From Amaurobius ferox (Eukaryota; Arthropoda; Arachnida; Araneae; Amaurobiidae): a stretch of DNA of 64,000 nucleotides. The translations under genes and the position numbers were made by a program. The stretch is taken from contig OX578146.1 in assembly GCA_951213105.1 (NCBI GenBank), positions 110,037,776 to 110,101,775 of the forward strand, in the 5' to 3' direction. Below are positions 22,243 to 34,959 of this stretch, piece after piece. A model generated the notes under the pieces. The model was given only the letters and a program-made list of their open reading frames with translations, had not been told where the DNA came from and did not search any database. Position 1 is the first letter of the stretch; each line of letters begins with the position of its first letter.

Positions 22243-24481
22243 GTAAGTAATTTATCATGATCTTATGCATTATGCTGCTTTAAACTGCTTTAATGTGCAA
22301 TTAAAAAAAGCTGTGTAATTCTATATGTACAGTGAAATAAATGGTATAGATGGGCAGCGACATTCAATTTTGCTTATATAGTCTACACACGCAAATTATC
22401 ATGCATGACTTTACCTCCTGTAAATTATATTTTATAACACATAAGTGCTTGATGTGCTGAAATGTTGTATAACAAACAGTGAGATTATAACTGTTGTGCA
22501 TATTTTAAATAAATCGGTTTTTACGTTTCAAAGGTATATTTTATGTATACTTAGAGATTATATAAATATAAAGAATTCATTTTATATGTATTCTTAATGC
22601 GACTGAAATATTTTGTTTTCCGAAGCTATTTTTGTTGTTTTTCAAAATTTAATCCTTTGTGATGCAAGTAATGATCAATTGCAAGAATTAACAAAACGAT
22701 TATTATTTTCCACAGAACTTCTGAAAGTTGAAATAGAAAAAGATAACATATTGCTTTAAGATAAAAGATTAAATTTATGTATGGCAGCAACATGATCTAT
22801 TAAGTGTACGAGCGTGGTATTGCAAAATAAAATTTGACGTGACATATTAAACTCTTTGATTATATTATTATGTCTCATAAAGTAAAAGAAATCCGTTTAA
22901 AATTTCCTAAATCTATTTGAAAATATTTTGGATAAACATTTTGATGCATACTGTGGAATATTTAAATGTCTACTTAAGTACTGTAGAAGGTTACAGAGTA
23001 CAATTTACGCTTCATTTTTGTTTGGAAAAATGCCTTTTACCCACTGTTTATGAAGCTATATATACATTTGTTCAACTAAATTTAATTAAATCAAGGATCT
23101 GTAGCTATTTAGCTGCTGTGAGTCACAGTGAATTTTTAAAATTTATGATAAAAGCAATTTTTTAAATTTAATATGAGGGCGACATGTGTAAAAAATAAGA
23201 ACTAGGGGACAAGAAAGTTAGCTTTTTTAAATATTAGTTTTACCTAAAGAATTTTAACACTACGACATTCTTGTGTTGAAATATTTTATTAAAATGCCAT
23301 TTTCAGCTTTTAATGTATACAGTACAACAATATTAATGTAATAAATATGCTAAGATTTCAGGAAGTTTCGCTGTAAAACATAAAAATAAGTGATATCAAA
23401 GAGGTAAAGAAACAAAATATGTGTAATTGTATTCTTGGTCGGATATATTTGTAAAATCCCTTCAGCATACTTACAATAGCATTAAATTGTGCTAATTAAA
23501 CTTGTAACAATTTTTGAGGCAGTTGAAAATACATATTATTTACTAGTAATAAAAACTTGTATGATCTTCGCTTAAATGAGTTTTGTATAACATCTATGCA
23601 GTTGCATGCTTTTAACAATTTATGAAATGTTTCCCAAAATAAATTTAGCTCTTTTATCAACATAATATAATTTTTGAAATTTATTTTAAAATCCATAGTT
23701 CACATTTACTCGATGCTCTCAAACTAAGGATATGTTAGAGAAATGTTATGGGATGAGCAGTGGCCTACAAGACGTTCACTGCCGATCCATGAGTTAAATA
23801 ATATTGTAAAATTTTCATTGTTGTACCTCTTCTTTCTTCAAGACTTATTAACTGCTCACAATTGCATACTATGTATACTTCTCTGGTGGTATGCTTCTCT
23901 ACATAAGGCGGTTATAAAGAAAGCCAGCTCATGTACCTTTAAAAAATTTTTCATCTATGAAGATGTTAGAAAAGGGGGGATGTAATTTTTGCAATTCATG
24001 TGACGTAAAAGTTTAAGATGTTAGTAGCATTTATATATATTTAGAAAAATAAAATTACTTTTGTAATGAGTTTATTAAAAATATTTTTTTCTGAGTTTAA
24101 ACCGTTTAAATAAAATTATCCGAGAAAAAGATTCAAACAACTGGATTTTTTTTTTTATGATAACGATATAACGATATTTATGTATATCAAAGAGCACACA
24201 CCAAAAGTGGGAATTATAAAAAAATAGTTGCAGAATAAATAAAAGGAGATGATATTTCCCAAGGAGCTCAAAGTGATGCAAATAAAGATTTGAACAGATT
24301 CCTATTTTTTTCTGGAAATGAAAAAACATTTTTCATAAATATATTGCTCCAAAATTTCATTTGGAAATCGTGGATTTTTAAATTTTACTTAAACATCATC
24401 TTTGTCATCGAAGAATCAATGTGCGGAATATTAAAATGAGTTTCCATTTTAAAACTTAGAGTGGTAACACGTCAAAATTGT
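22243..24481 (+). other. Intron, cassette 4 (signal peptide to Ig1)
   Basis: AT-rich intron. Several open frames of 60-85 codons occur on both strands but have no domain pattern. The foldback at 24482-24733 closes it. Confidence 0.6.
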
Positions 24482-24733
24482 AAATTGATTTAAATAAATT
24501 AAAGGCGAAACCTTTAGATTTTAAAAGTCATTTAATAAACATCCTATAGTCGTACACATAGATTAAAAAGCAACCTCGAGCATCACTATACCCTTCCTCA
24601 ATAGCATTCTAGGAAGGATATAGTGATGCCCGAAAGAGCTCTGGCTTTTAATCTATATGTACGTCTATAGGATGTTTATTAAATGACTTTTAAAATCTAA
24701 AGATTTCGTCTTTAATTTACTTAAATCAATTTC
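24482..24733. repeat. ~250-bp foldback (MITE-like inverted repeat)
   Basis: Two arms of ~115-120 bp pair around a short loop near 24605. TAAATTGATTTAAATAAATT with TTAATAAACATCCTATAG on the left is matched by CTATAGGATGTTTATTAAAT and AATTTACTTAAATCAATTT on the right, and GCATCACTATA..CCTTCCT by AGGAAGG.TATAGTGATGC near the loop. The arms are about 90-95 percent complementary by eye. It ends ~76 bp before the Ig1 acceptor of cassette 4. Confidence 0.9.
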
Positions 24734-24809
24734 CATTTAAAAATTTGCGTTTTGCATGTAATTTAAAAATAATTTATGCGTTTTATCTTATGCTGATATT
24801 ATTCCTCAG

Positions 24810-25091
24810 GCGTTCCCGTTATCCAGCCATTTACGTTTCCCATGCGCCTTGCGGAAGGTTCTAGTGCAAAAGTACTGTGCAATGTGCTTCATGGGAAGAA
24901 ACCGGTGGAATTCAAGTGGTTGAAAAATGGTCACGTATTTCACGGGAAGCAAGATAAAAAAATCACAACTCAGGATGATTTTTCCATGCTCATTGTAAGC
25001 AACATCAAAGAAACGGATGCCGGAAATTACACATGTGTAGTAAAAAATTCTGTTGCATCTTCAAGTTACTCCGCAAATCTTATTGTTGAAG
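24810..25091 (+). CDS. sDscam: sDscam-beta cassette 4, Ig1 exon
   Basis: 282 bp, the same length as cassette 2 Ig1 (acceptor CCTCAG, donor G|GTGAGT, phase 1). It encodes GVPVIQPFTFPMRLAEGSS, the first cysteine in KVLCNVLHGKKPV, the tryptophan in FKWLKNG, and DAGNYTC with the second cysteine, ending NLIVEG. All Ig core residues are present. It is clearly paralogous to the Ig1 exons at 6166 and 14573, and of the Dscam Ig7 type. Confidence 0.93.
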
Positions 25092-28000
25092 GTGAGTGAC
25101 TTCATTTAATAAATGAATAAAATGAAATTGATTGAAGAGACAAAATTACAGTTACTTTCATTATTATACAGAACTATCTGAGTTAAAGGGATGGCAAAAT
25201 TGAATTTCTCCAGTTTCGCAATAATTTTGATATATATATATATAACTTTGCACAAAGAGTGCATAAGATGTCTATATAAAACATGGAACATATTTAACCG
25301 ATTTGTCAATTACCTTTCAAATATAAATTTTATTATTTATTTTGTCGCATTTCATGTAAAATGGAAATTTTTCCATACTCATTGCATTTGTAGATATTCT
25401 CATAATAATTTGTTGTATTATTATAACATCATGATAAATGAAGCATAGCATGAATTTTAAAATTAAGTAATTAGTTAAAGTGAAAAAATATATTGTATCA
25501 AAATCCTTAAAGTTATACCGAATACTAATTTTTCCATATTATTTAATAATTAAATATTTATTGTTTTTATAACCCATACAAATTTTTATTCAACATATCA
25601 TCCTAAAGATGTGTACCAAATTCCGTACTAATACATCAAAAATGAATGCATCTGCAGCAACTTGTATGAACAGTGATGGCCCAAAATCTTATTTTGAGAA
25701 AACGAGCTTTAAAGTTAAAGGAATCTTATAAAAACATTTATAAACAAATCTCTGAAACTCGATTTTCATATCGGAATCGAAAAATATTTTCAGCGAGCGT
25801 AAAAATCTTAAGCTGACGTATTTTAATATATAAAAATCTAAAATATGTGACTTGGGTCACATTTTGATTTTTTGAATGTTTATGGTTCCATTGAACATGA
25901 TATAAATTATTTGTATTCACATGATAATATGGTTGCAATTTTTTTTTTAATTCAGTATCAGTTGATTAATTTGACTCGCTTTCACTGATTTTTTTAATAA
26001 TTGCTACAATCTCGTATTGCTCAATAATTGTTTGCATTTCGTATTAATGGCCTAATAAAAAATTTAAGAAAATGTCTCGCAATTTGTAGAGAGAGTAAAA
26101 TTGATGATATCTTGAGTATTCTTCTTAATAACTCTTAAGAATTATTGTTAATTAATTTCCCGTTGAAAGTACTTATTCGATAATAAGATAATATTATTTG
26201 TTTTGGCATTTAATTTTCTATAATCTATTTTGTTTTAGATAAAAAATAAACAAGCGATATCTAACAGATGGCACATATGTACATCATAAATTATTTTCTT
26301 CACTTTTAAATAAAACGCTACAGATAATATAACTACTGTATTAATATTTTATAATATAACGGCTATTAAATTATTTCATATATCAAATTTTTTGTAAAAA
26401 GCGTTTAAAAATTAAAGGATTTCTACTTATCCAATCACCATAAAAATCATTAGATCTCTTGCAATTACTGATTTTAATTATCGTACCAAATTTGCATAAT
26501 CTATGTTGATCACCTAATGTGTCAAAAATATATCTACAGACATACAGGCATCAGTGAAAACTGTTGATTCGTGTTCAAGGATAATTAAAACAAGCATATT
26601 CGTCAAAATCAGAGATTTGATTTTTAGCTCCATTGTAATTATTTTTCTTTACATATAAGATGCATTCTAAGAGATATAAAGATACATAATTGCTGTAATT
26701 ATCATATTGTGCGATAAATTAATAGATATTTTCAGAAGGAATAAAAATATCATGTATGAGCGTATTTATATTGGTCAAATTTAATATTAAATTGTGGTTA
26801 TAATTATGCAATTATAAGCCATTGTGTCATATTTGTAGATACTGTCATTCTTAAAATTTCTGTTAACTCGTTTATAGAAAATTAACTTAAAATAAGTTCT
26901 CAAATAAAATTGTAAGTCACGTTATAGAGAAATCAGTAATTATAAGGAAGATATGCATTAAAGAGGTTAATTTGGTAAAACCAGTACACACGCAATCTAA
27001 ATCTCAAGATATTAATTCAAATGACCCGAGCTTTGACCATAAAACTGTGCTATACGAATGATAATATTTGCTGCTATCCTAATACTACTTGCTATATGGC
27101 GCCAAAATAGATAAATTGGAAGTCGATTTTAGTGTTCTTAAGGTTTAAAATTTAAACAACAGTTTTTTAGTAAACATCCTCGTGAGAAATCGAATACAAA
27201 TGTAACGTATAGTATATTTTGTTTTAAAAATATTTTGTTGAAAGATAGAAAAATATATTTTTATCTTTATTAATATGGGAAACCAGTTAAAAACTAAGAT
27301 CTAATATATTAGTAATAAATGAATTAATTTAAATGAGTCTGCAATAAAATACTTCATAAATAGTTGCATAAAAATTTGATTAATGTGTTTCGCAGATAAT
27401 TTGCCTCTCTATCTACAAAAAGAGGTTGTGCTTTGCCTCCAAAATCAGTTGATGATTTTGTCAACTTTTCAAGCTGCTAACAACGATGAATTTTTTTATT
27501 ATTGATTAATTTAGACAGAAGTTTGAGCAAATTTTTATGCATTCAATGAGCCTCATTAATATTTAAAAAATTAATTTAAAGTCTTGAAACTCATCTCTGT
27601 TGTTTTGCAGTATTATTTAATTTCATATTATTTCTATATTATGACACATTTAGATTTTTGTTTAGATAAAAATATGATGTGACATTTTTAATCATAATAC
27701 GAGAACTCTTCTCCGCAAAATATAACAAAAAATATTTCTGAAAATAATTTAGAAAGTTGTTGGAATATAAAAATTTTCTCCAATCAGATTTTAAATGATT
27801 GTAGAATTTAAATTATGCTATAAACATTCCTGAATAATTTTTCTGTTTTATGTTAGTTAGGAAATAGAATAAAAAAAATCTTTTGAATGTTTTTAATAAA
27901 AATAATTTTATAAGACAATTAAACAATGTAATCAAGTAGAAATTGAAAACAGAACATTCTGCCTTTTATTCTTAATTATTTGTACTTGATTACCCTCTGT

Positions 28001-28491
28001 ATTTCCCTTTATTTTTTTTTAATATAATTTTATGCTTTGTAACATAATGTAATTTACTTTTGTTCCAAAATGTATGTTTTTTGTAATTATAGTATGGATT
28101 ATAAATTGATTAAAAATTCCTATTACAAGCGCATAATAACATAAAATTTGAGTAAGAAATGTGTCGCTACTGTTCTATTATATTTTTAAATAGAAGAAAG
28201 AATATAAAGAAATGTTTTTTCATTTTTAAATTTGTGGAATTATTAAATGAAAATCCGCTCTTTATGGCGGTGTATGTTGTAAGCAAAAATAGCAAGATAA
28301 ATTTTATAAGTGTCCATCATTTCTGTTTTTTTATATTTGATTAATTTAAAGAGAGCTTTTAACTATTAACTTTATAAATTATATTTTTGTTTGGTTCTAT
28401 ACTATTCATTCAAATATTGCTGCACAAATTTTAAACTTATCACTCCAAAATTTTTATGAATGTTGTTTTTTAATAATAATGTTTTTCATAG
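25092..28491 (+). other. Intron, cassette 4 (Ig1 to Ig2)
   Basis: 3.4 kb of AT-rich sequence. The one notable site is TATGGCGCC at 27095-27103, identical to the 9-mer before cassette 4; no signal-peptide exon was found after it. Otherwise only AT-rich short frames. Confidence 0.6.
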
Positions 28492-28767
28492 CACCTCCAA
28501 CTTGGTTATCTCAACCAGTGGATACTACAGGTGTCTACGGCTCGACTATGACTCTTTCCTGCGCAGCTGCAGGGCTTCCCCCGCCGCAAATCACCTGGTA
28601 TAAAGGCGGTGACATCATTCGTGGCGAAGGCGGACGATTGGTTGCCAGGGGTAACGGCACTCTCAGGATAGACATCCTGAATGAAGAGGATGAAGGATTG
28701 TACCGATGCACAGCTCACAACGGAGTAGGAGAAACACTCATGCAAGAAATAAAAATATTTGTCAATG
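28492..28767 (+). CDS. sDscam: sDscam-beta cassette 4, uninterrupted Ig2 exon
   Basis: A 276-bp exon (acceptor CATAG, donor G|GTATCA, phase 1) encoding a whole Ig domain: APPTWLSQPVDTTGVYGST, the first cysteine in SCAAAGLPPPQITW with the core tryptophan, NGTLRIDI, then EDEGLYRCTAHNGVGETL with the second cysteine, ending IKIFVNG. It equals Ig2a plus Ig2b of the other cassettes (120 + 147-150 bp) without the intron. Base composition is more GC-rich than neighbours. It is most simply the Ig2 of cassette 4. The alternative, that it is a constant extra Ig domain used by all cassettes, is allowed by phase and cannot be excluded without transcripts. Confidence 0.9.
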
Positions 28768-30516
28768 GTATCAACATGTGTTGTCCATTTATTTCTTTTG
28801 AACGAGTTTTACCCACTCATTTTCATAAATCTCAATGTAAAAACTCGTATATTAAACAAATGAGAAACGTTTGTTTATGCGAAATATTTTTTATGAATTA
28901 TTTTATATATGTATTCGAGTATAAATGGATGCATGTAATGACGTAGCTACGCATACATAGTATATATATATAAGTTGTTTATCCACATACGGCAATTTCA
29001 AGAAAAATACAATAAAGGTTTTCCTTTAAACGAATTAAAGCAATTAGTTATAAATAAATAAACTTCAACAGTTAATTTTCGTATAACTTCACAAATGATG
29101 TGTTTAATATATATTTTATTTCAGAATGAATAAATTTCAGCAAAGTGTGATAAACGTGTTTCATAATTTCCTTTATCACTTCAACTAGAAAGTTTCACTT
29201 ATTTTTAAATACAATATATTTCAAATATTTAACAATAACATTATGTGTTTATATCATCGATTTGTTTATATCATCGATAAGATTTTATACTTATTGCCTG
29301 TATACGTGTATGAAACGATAAACATTTCAGATTCAAACAAATTTTTTAGTAACGTATGCATTGATATTAATTATTGTTTTACTCATGTTTTTTGCATTGA
29401 CTTGTAAAATAATACTTATATCTAAAGGAGGTCTATTATATATCTCATTTCTGCAATTATATTGTATCTTAAAAATTTTTGATTAATTTATAAATCATAT
29501 TCCATAATTATAAAAATCAATTATAAAGAAAATCAAATTATTATTGTTTGAAGTTAATAGGGGATTCAAATTGGAATTTTCTGAAATTGTGTAACAGTAT
29601 TGACTGAAAAGGGTTTCAATTGTAAACACTAAGAGAATAATGTTCTAATTTCGTTTCTGTAAAAATGCTTTTAATTTGAAGTGCATATAAAATAATTTTC
29701 TCTTAATCTAGGTAAAATATTTTATAAAATATAATAATTGGAAATTTAAAATTAAAATTTACTTTTAATAAATATATTGGGAAATTGGTGCATGAACATA
29801 TTTTTCTTATGTTTCGGTTTGATAGATATTTTGAGATATAATTATTTACGAAGCTATATATAGAAAATAATATTTTTAAGTAAAAGAGAACCTTTACGGC
29901 GATTACTTTATTATAGGTGGCATGAACGAAATAAGAATAGAAAAGTTTAGCTGAAAGTAATAGAAAGTCTGGTGAAAATTGTTTGTATGCATTTGTCTAA
30001 ATATTAAGTAGGAATTTGCATGCATTTTCCAGTTAGTAATTTTCCCTGTTTTTTAAATTTTACTCTCTAAACGGATAATTAGAAATTAAAATTCTGTAGA
30101 AAATAAATTTTTTTATTTAATTTGATATGCTATTGAATATTTACGTATTCCTAAATCTTTTTAACTATTTGGCTGTTATTAGAGATGTTGCTTCTGAATT
30201 CAATGTTTTGGCAATATTTTTTTTATGCTATGCAACTATTTCGTTTAATGATATGCAAGTATCATTATGTAGTGATATCATTTATATAGTACACACTATT
30301 TAAACCTACTAAATACTTATTGTATAAATTTATGTTTTCATTTTTGTTTGTATAAAATGCTTGACACGAAAGTTATCAGGTTGAAATGATGGTGCTCAAA
30401 GAACGTTTCAGTTTCTGTTTAAAACTTCCTTATATTAAATGAAATGTGCAATCACACGTTCACAATTAGTAGGATTCATACTTCTTTAATGTACTAACTT
30501 GCATTTCTTATTTCAG
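28768..30516 (+). other. Intron before the constant region
   Basis: 1.7 kb, AT-rich, nothing recognised. This is the intron whose acceptor (30516) must be shared by all cassettes. Confidence 0.6.
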
Positions 30517-30664
30517 TTCCTGCCAGATTTGACGACAAGTTCACGGTACTTACCGTCAAAAAGGGTGACAGCGCCAGTCTGAGATGTGAAGCCGTTGGTG
30601 ACCAGCCCCTTTCGGTCATATGGAGAAGAGATGGAAAAGAACTAAGAAAGATTAACGGGGGAAG
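30517..30664 (+). CDS. sDscam: sDscam Ig3 first-half exon (start of constant region)
   Basis: 148 bp, acceptor TTTCAG in phase 1, donor AG|GTAAGA in phase 2. It encodes VPARFDDKFTVLTVKKGDS, the first cysteine in LRCEAVGDQP, and the tryptophan in VIWRRDGKEL. The pattern resembles Dscam Ig9. As the first exon after the array it is the common splice target of every cassette, all of which end with a phase 1 donor. Confidence 0.93.
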
Positions 30665-31061
30665 GTAAGAAATGTTTATTATAAAATCTGCAATTGTTGT
30701 CAATCTGATATGGTAAGCATATACTTTTTGGTGCGTTCCTTCCTAGGACGGATATCGTACAGTTAATAGAGTTCTGCATTAGAAAATCAAAGGTCGGTAG
30801 AGCCAGAATGACTAGAATGACTAGAGAACAAAAGAGCTAGAATGACTAGAAAACAAAATGCTATACTGCCGCCAGTGACAGGTTGTCCATGTCATAGGAA
30901 CTAAAAACTATTGTGCAAGGAATTTAGTAAGTAAATAAGAGAAAATGTAAAAGTGGATTCATTGACACCAAGGAGTTTTGACATAAACTTCGAGAATAGA
31001 AGTAAGGGTCTTTTCATAGCTTATATAGCTAAGATGATAAAGTGCTGTGGCCAAAATTCAG

Positions 31062-31815
31062 AGGTAAAATATCTGATGTGGTTATAGCACATAACTTTCC
31101 CCTTCAGACTACAAACACAGACTATAGACTCAAATTCATTGTCCCTTTCTTTCTTTGATCATGCATTATATTGAGTAATTAAACTCAATATAATGAACTC
31201 AATATAATATAATGAATTTAATTGCACACACATAAACAACATAATTAAAAAAGGATAGTTATTTGAAATGACACTGAATTTGCAGTTTTACCTAAATTTT
31301 TGCTTTCATTTGGCAACTGGACGTATTTTCAAATGTGGCATTGCAAAACGGTGATAAAATTTAAATATTTCGGGAACGGTTAGTCCTAGAATTATGAGGT
31401 TGCTCTTATTATTTTTGTTGTCAAAAATTATGTATAAAACAAGCATTTAAATTTTATATTTAGGCATATTTAGTTTTTATTTCACGTTTGGATGAGTTAT
31501 TCGGGACCATTTCGTACAAGAGAGGCAGTTTCGTTTTGCGAATTGTAAAAAAAACTATAATCAGCACTAGGGTAACCCATAAGTGACTTATACACCATAT
31601 TTTGTGAAATTGGTCAATTAGATTTTCAGCTATAGTGGATGCATACATTCCACAGACAGATAGACACACAGTCAGATACACATACTTACGTGACGCTAAA
31701 AATCATTTTTTGGGGTTCTGGAGTGCTCAAAACGTGCATATCCGTCGAAAATTCGAGTTACAATTTCCGACATGATTCCTGTATTTTCCCTATATATTAT
31801 CATGAATAGGGAAAG
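31062..31815 (+). repeat. Dispersed hairpin-ended repeat family, forward copy
   Basis: Begins ATATCTGATGTGG...GCACATAACTTTCCCC and contains the family features CGAGTTACAATTTCCG, GATAGACACACAGTC and CGTGACGCTAAAAATC. It ends at a hairpin TTTCCCTATATATTATCATG..AATAGGGAAAG. It lies in the Ig3 intron. 31816-32758 shows nothing further. Confidence 0.75.
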
Positions 31816-32758
31816 CAAAAATGTTTTTTCCCTGTAGGCAAAAAGATTCTATTTAATGTTTTGGGATATATTTATTTTAATTAAAAATTTATGTTTAAAA
31901 TGAGAGTGCATTTCAAGACAGCGTGCGTTGTAATTTGTTTAATTTGCGATTATTTAAATGTTGCTTATTTTCCTGATATTTCTTCAGTGCTGCAAGGAAT
32001 TGACTTTGCAACTCCTTGCAATAGTTAAATGACTTACTGTGCATTGAGAATTTCAACTTCTAAATATGTATGATACGCATATAAAATCATCAGAACATGA
32101 TGATTTGATATGGTGCTTAGATTCTACCACTGGTACAACTGTTATATCAGTCTATCTTTTTCATTCTGTAGAGAGAGACCATTGTCTTTATTGGATTCTT
32201 TGAGTGTTGATATTATGAACTCTTCTAGAAAGAGGCTTAGCTTATGAAAGAACAGCTACATAGACATGAACAAAAACGATATGGAAATTCACATGGGGAA
32301 TCTTGAAATATCGTATCGTTATAAATATTCTAAAAGTATATTTTACTCGCAGAGCCGAAATATAAAGGTTATAATATAAATTGATATTTTTATTTTTAAC
32401 ATTTTTTAAGAATCAGTCAATAATAGATTGTTACCATTAGTAGTTTTTATTAGCTATTGCCATTTCTTAGATTGTCTTGAATGTAATTTGAATACCATAG
32501 TATCAGTATTGTAGGTAATAGGCGCCATAGACCCCATTGGTTGAACAAAGCTATTAGTTATCCATAATGTCTATATTGAAAAACAAAAAACAGAACTGTA
32601 ACCCCCCCTTCTACCGTCAACTTTCCTTTCTTGAGATTCTGGCTACGCCTATGCATTAAATCGTTATTGAATGTTAAAGTAACCTTGAAGTATCCCAATC
32701 TAGTTATTCTGATCTTGTAATATGTACATAAATTTTCAAGCAATATCATTTATTCTAG

Positions 32759-32907
32759 GTACGAAATATTTGAGACACTAACTACAAAAGGCCTAAAATC
32801 AGAATTAGTTTTAAGAGAAGCAGATCGGACAGATGGACAGCTATACACATGCATAACAGAAAATCCGTATGGAAAAGATGAAAAGAGTATCAAGCTTCTT
32901 GTGATGG
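32759..32907 (+). CDS. sDscam: sDscam Ig3 second-half exon
   Basis: 149 bp (acceptor TTCTAG phase 2, donor G|GTAAGA phase 1). It encodes YEIFETLTTKGLKSELVL, then DRTDGQLYTCITENPYGKDE with the second cysteine, ending SIKLLVM. It completes the 99-residue Ig3. It is followed by a 4.5-kb intron to FN1. Confidence 0.93.
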
Positions 32908-34959
32908 GTAAGAATTTTAAAAAATAAACAAGGTTTATGTTCTTGTATAATCACGATGCTGATATATGTGTTTCAGAAAGATTGCATGACTAAATATTTC
33001 TTGAAAGATTGGTCGTTCCATGCTGCAAATAAGGCAGGTAGTCTTTCAGACTACGAAAGTATTGGTCATGTTAAACGTTTTAGTAAAACAGTACGATATT
33101 TAACTTTTTTACGGCCCCTCTGTGAATGAAGTTCCATTAAGAAAATTATTCAGTATTCATTTAAAGATATTTTGAAAAAAATTAAATGCTATAATATGCA
33201 AAATTGGCCCGTGCAAAAATTGCTACAGGTTTTGGCTTTAAACCGCTTTCATCCGATTAAAAGAAACGGCGAAAATAAATATAGATTTCAGGGGTCGTAC
33301 AAAAATGAATTTTGTTAGATAAAATTTGCTGTCGAAAACTTACATAATTCCCGTCTTCAGCAAAAGTCTTATACAGTCCCCAATTACCCGTCGTAAAAAT
33401 TTAATTAATGATATCTTGGGTAATTTTTTTCGTATGATGATGAAGCTTTTCGTTTGACTAATTGGGCTATGGAAAATATTTTCTATGGGGGCCGTATAAA
33501 AAGTTACATTTTGTACGTTTCTACTAAAAGTTATCACACGGAAATTTGCATACGATAATAGTCTACTTTAATGAAAACATTTCTTAAATTAGAACTATGT
33601 GTATGTGACTAATTGTTCAAGACATATTTAGTCATGCATTTTTTAAACACCCATACATTAAGTTCTGTTTATTTATACTACACCACTATTAGTATCAGTT
33701 ATTGCATTTCAAATTAATGTGGAGAATAAATATATTATAATATTAAATTTTATGTAAAGTACAGAAAAATTTTGATATGACAGAGGACAAGCACTTTATT
33801 AAAGCAATCAATGTAGTTGAATAGTATTTTATGTTCCAAAACAAGTAATTTATTTCAGTATAGAAAATAATCTAATAATAAATTATAACAATTATCACAA
33901 AACATAAAGAATAAATTAAATTAGCACCAGTTTTAAATGAAAAAAATAATATTAGTTTTTATAGCATTAAGTATGAATTTTGCCTTAATTTCATTTAGAA
34001 TGAAACTGTTATATAATCATGGAGAAGCAATATGAATTTATCAGCATTCTTAATTTATTCTACAAGAATAAAGATACATGACTTTTCATATTTCTAAACT
34101 TGAAGTTTAAACGAAACTGAAATTTTTTCGAACACGTTTAAAACTATGCACTCCTCTGTATATAATATATAAAAGGAAAGTAATCATTATACATGTAAAA
34201 ACAGGGATAATTTAGAATAAAATGCACATATCACTATATAAAATTGTATGAAGAGAGATTAACTCGAGTGGGCTTTTGTACACCTCATATATAAAAGTTA
34301 TACTAGTTTTAATATTTTAAGATGTTTTAAAATGTGTGTATTCCTTGATTTCAAATAAAATTAGTTGAGAAAATTTGTAAAAAAAAAATTGAACTTTGTT
34401 TTCCCATAAAAATATCTGTAAAAACCTGAACCAGCTTGCAGAGATTTGAAAAATGAGTACATTCTGCAGATTCAGGACAGGTTGGGCTAATAAGTTTTAA
34501 ATTTTAAATAATTTAAATGTATCACAAAAGACAACGACTCACCAAATTTCGTGTTGTTGCAATTAATGAAACCTGGGTAGTTAGAGACTCGAAGATTTGA
34601 AATACGTCTAATATGTACTAGTATACTCCGTGTGAAGTTAAATGAAAGTTTGAAAAAAGAAAGAAAGGATACTCAGATGTGTAAACGAAAGGCTTAACTT
34701 TTGAATTTCACTACTATTATGTTGCTTATTATTCTGCATTTAAATTAATTAGTTGTTTTATTAAATTTTGAGTCTGTGTCTTCAATCGAAAATTCCTACA
34801 TTTATGGGAGTATGGGATGAATTTCTTTTCATTTATGTGATTAATTTCTTTTCATTTATGTGAATAAATTCTCTAAGTGCCTGTGAATAACTTCTGTGTT
34901 GCAGCAGCATATAATAAAATTTACGGTAGTAATTGCAAATTTACACCCAATGTAAACAG
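32908..34959 (+). other. Intron between Ig3 and FN1, first part
   Basis: AT-rich. Near 33290 and 33490 two related phrases (GGGGTCGTACAAAAATG, GGGGGCCGTATAAAAAG) hint at an old duplicated element; not classified. Confidence 0.5.

Noticed and set aside
27285..27480. Signal-peptide exon after the orphan promoter motif at 27095
   Set aside because: The ATGs there give either immediate stops or a frame without a hydrophobic signal core and without a good phase 1 donor.
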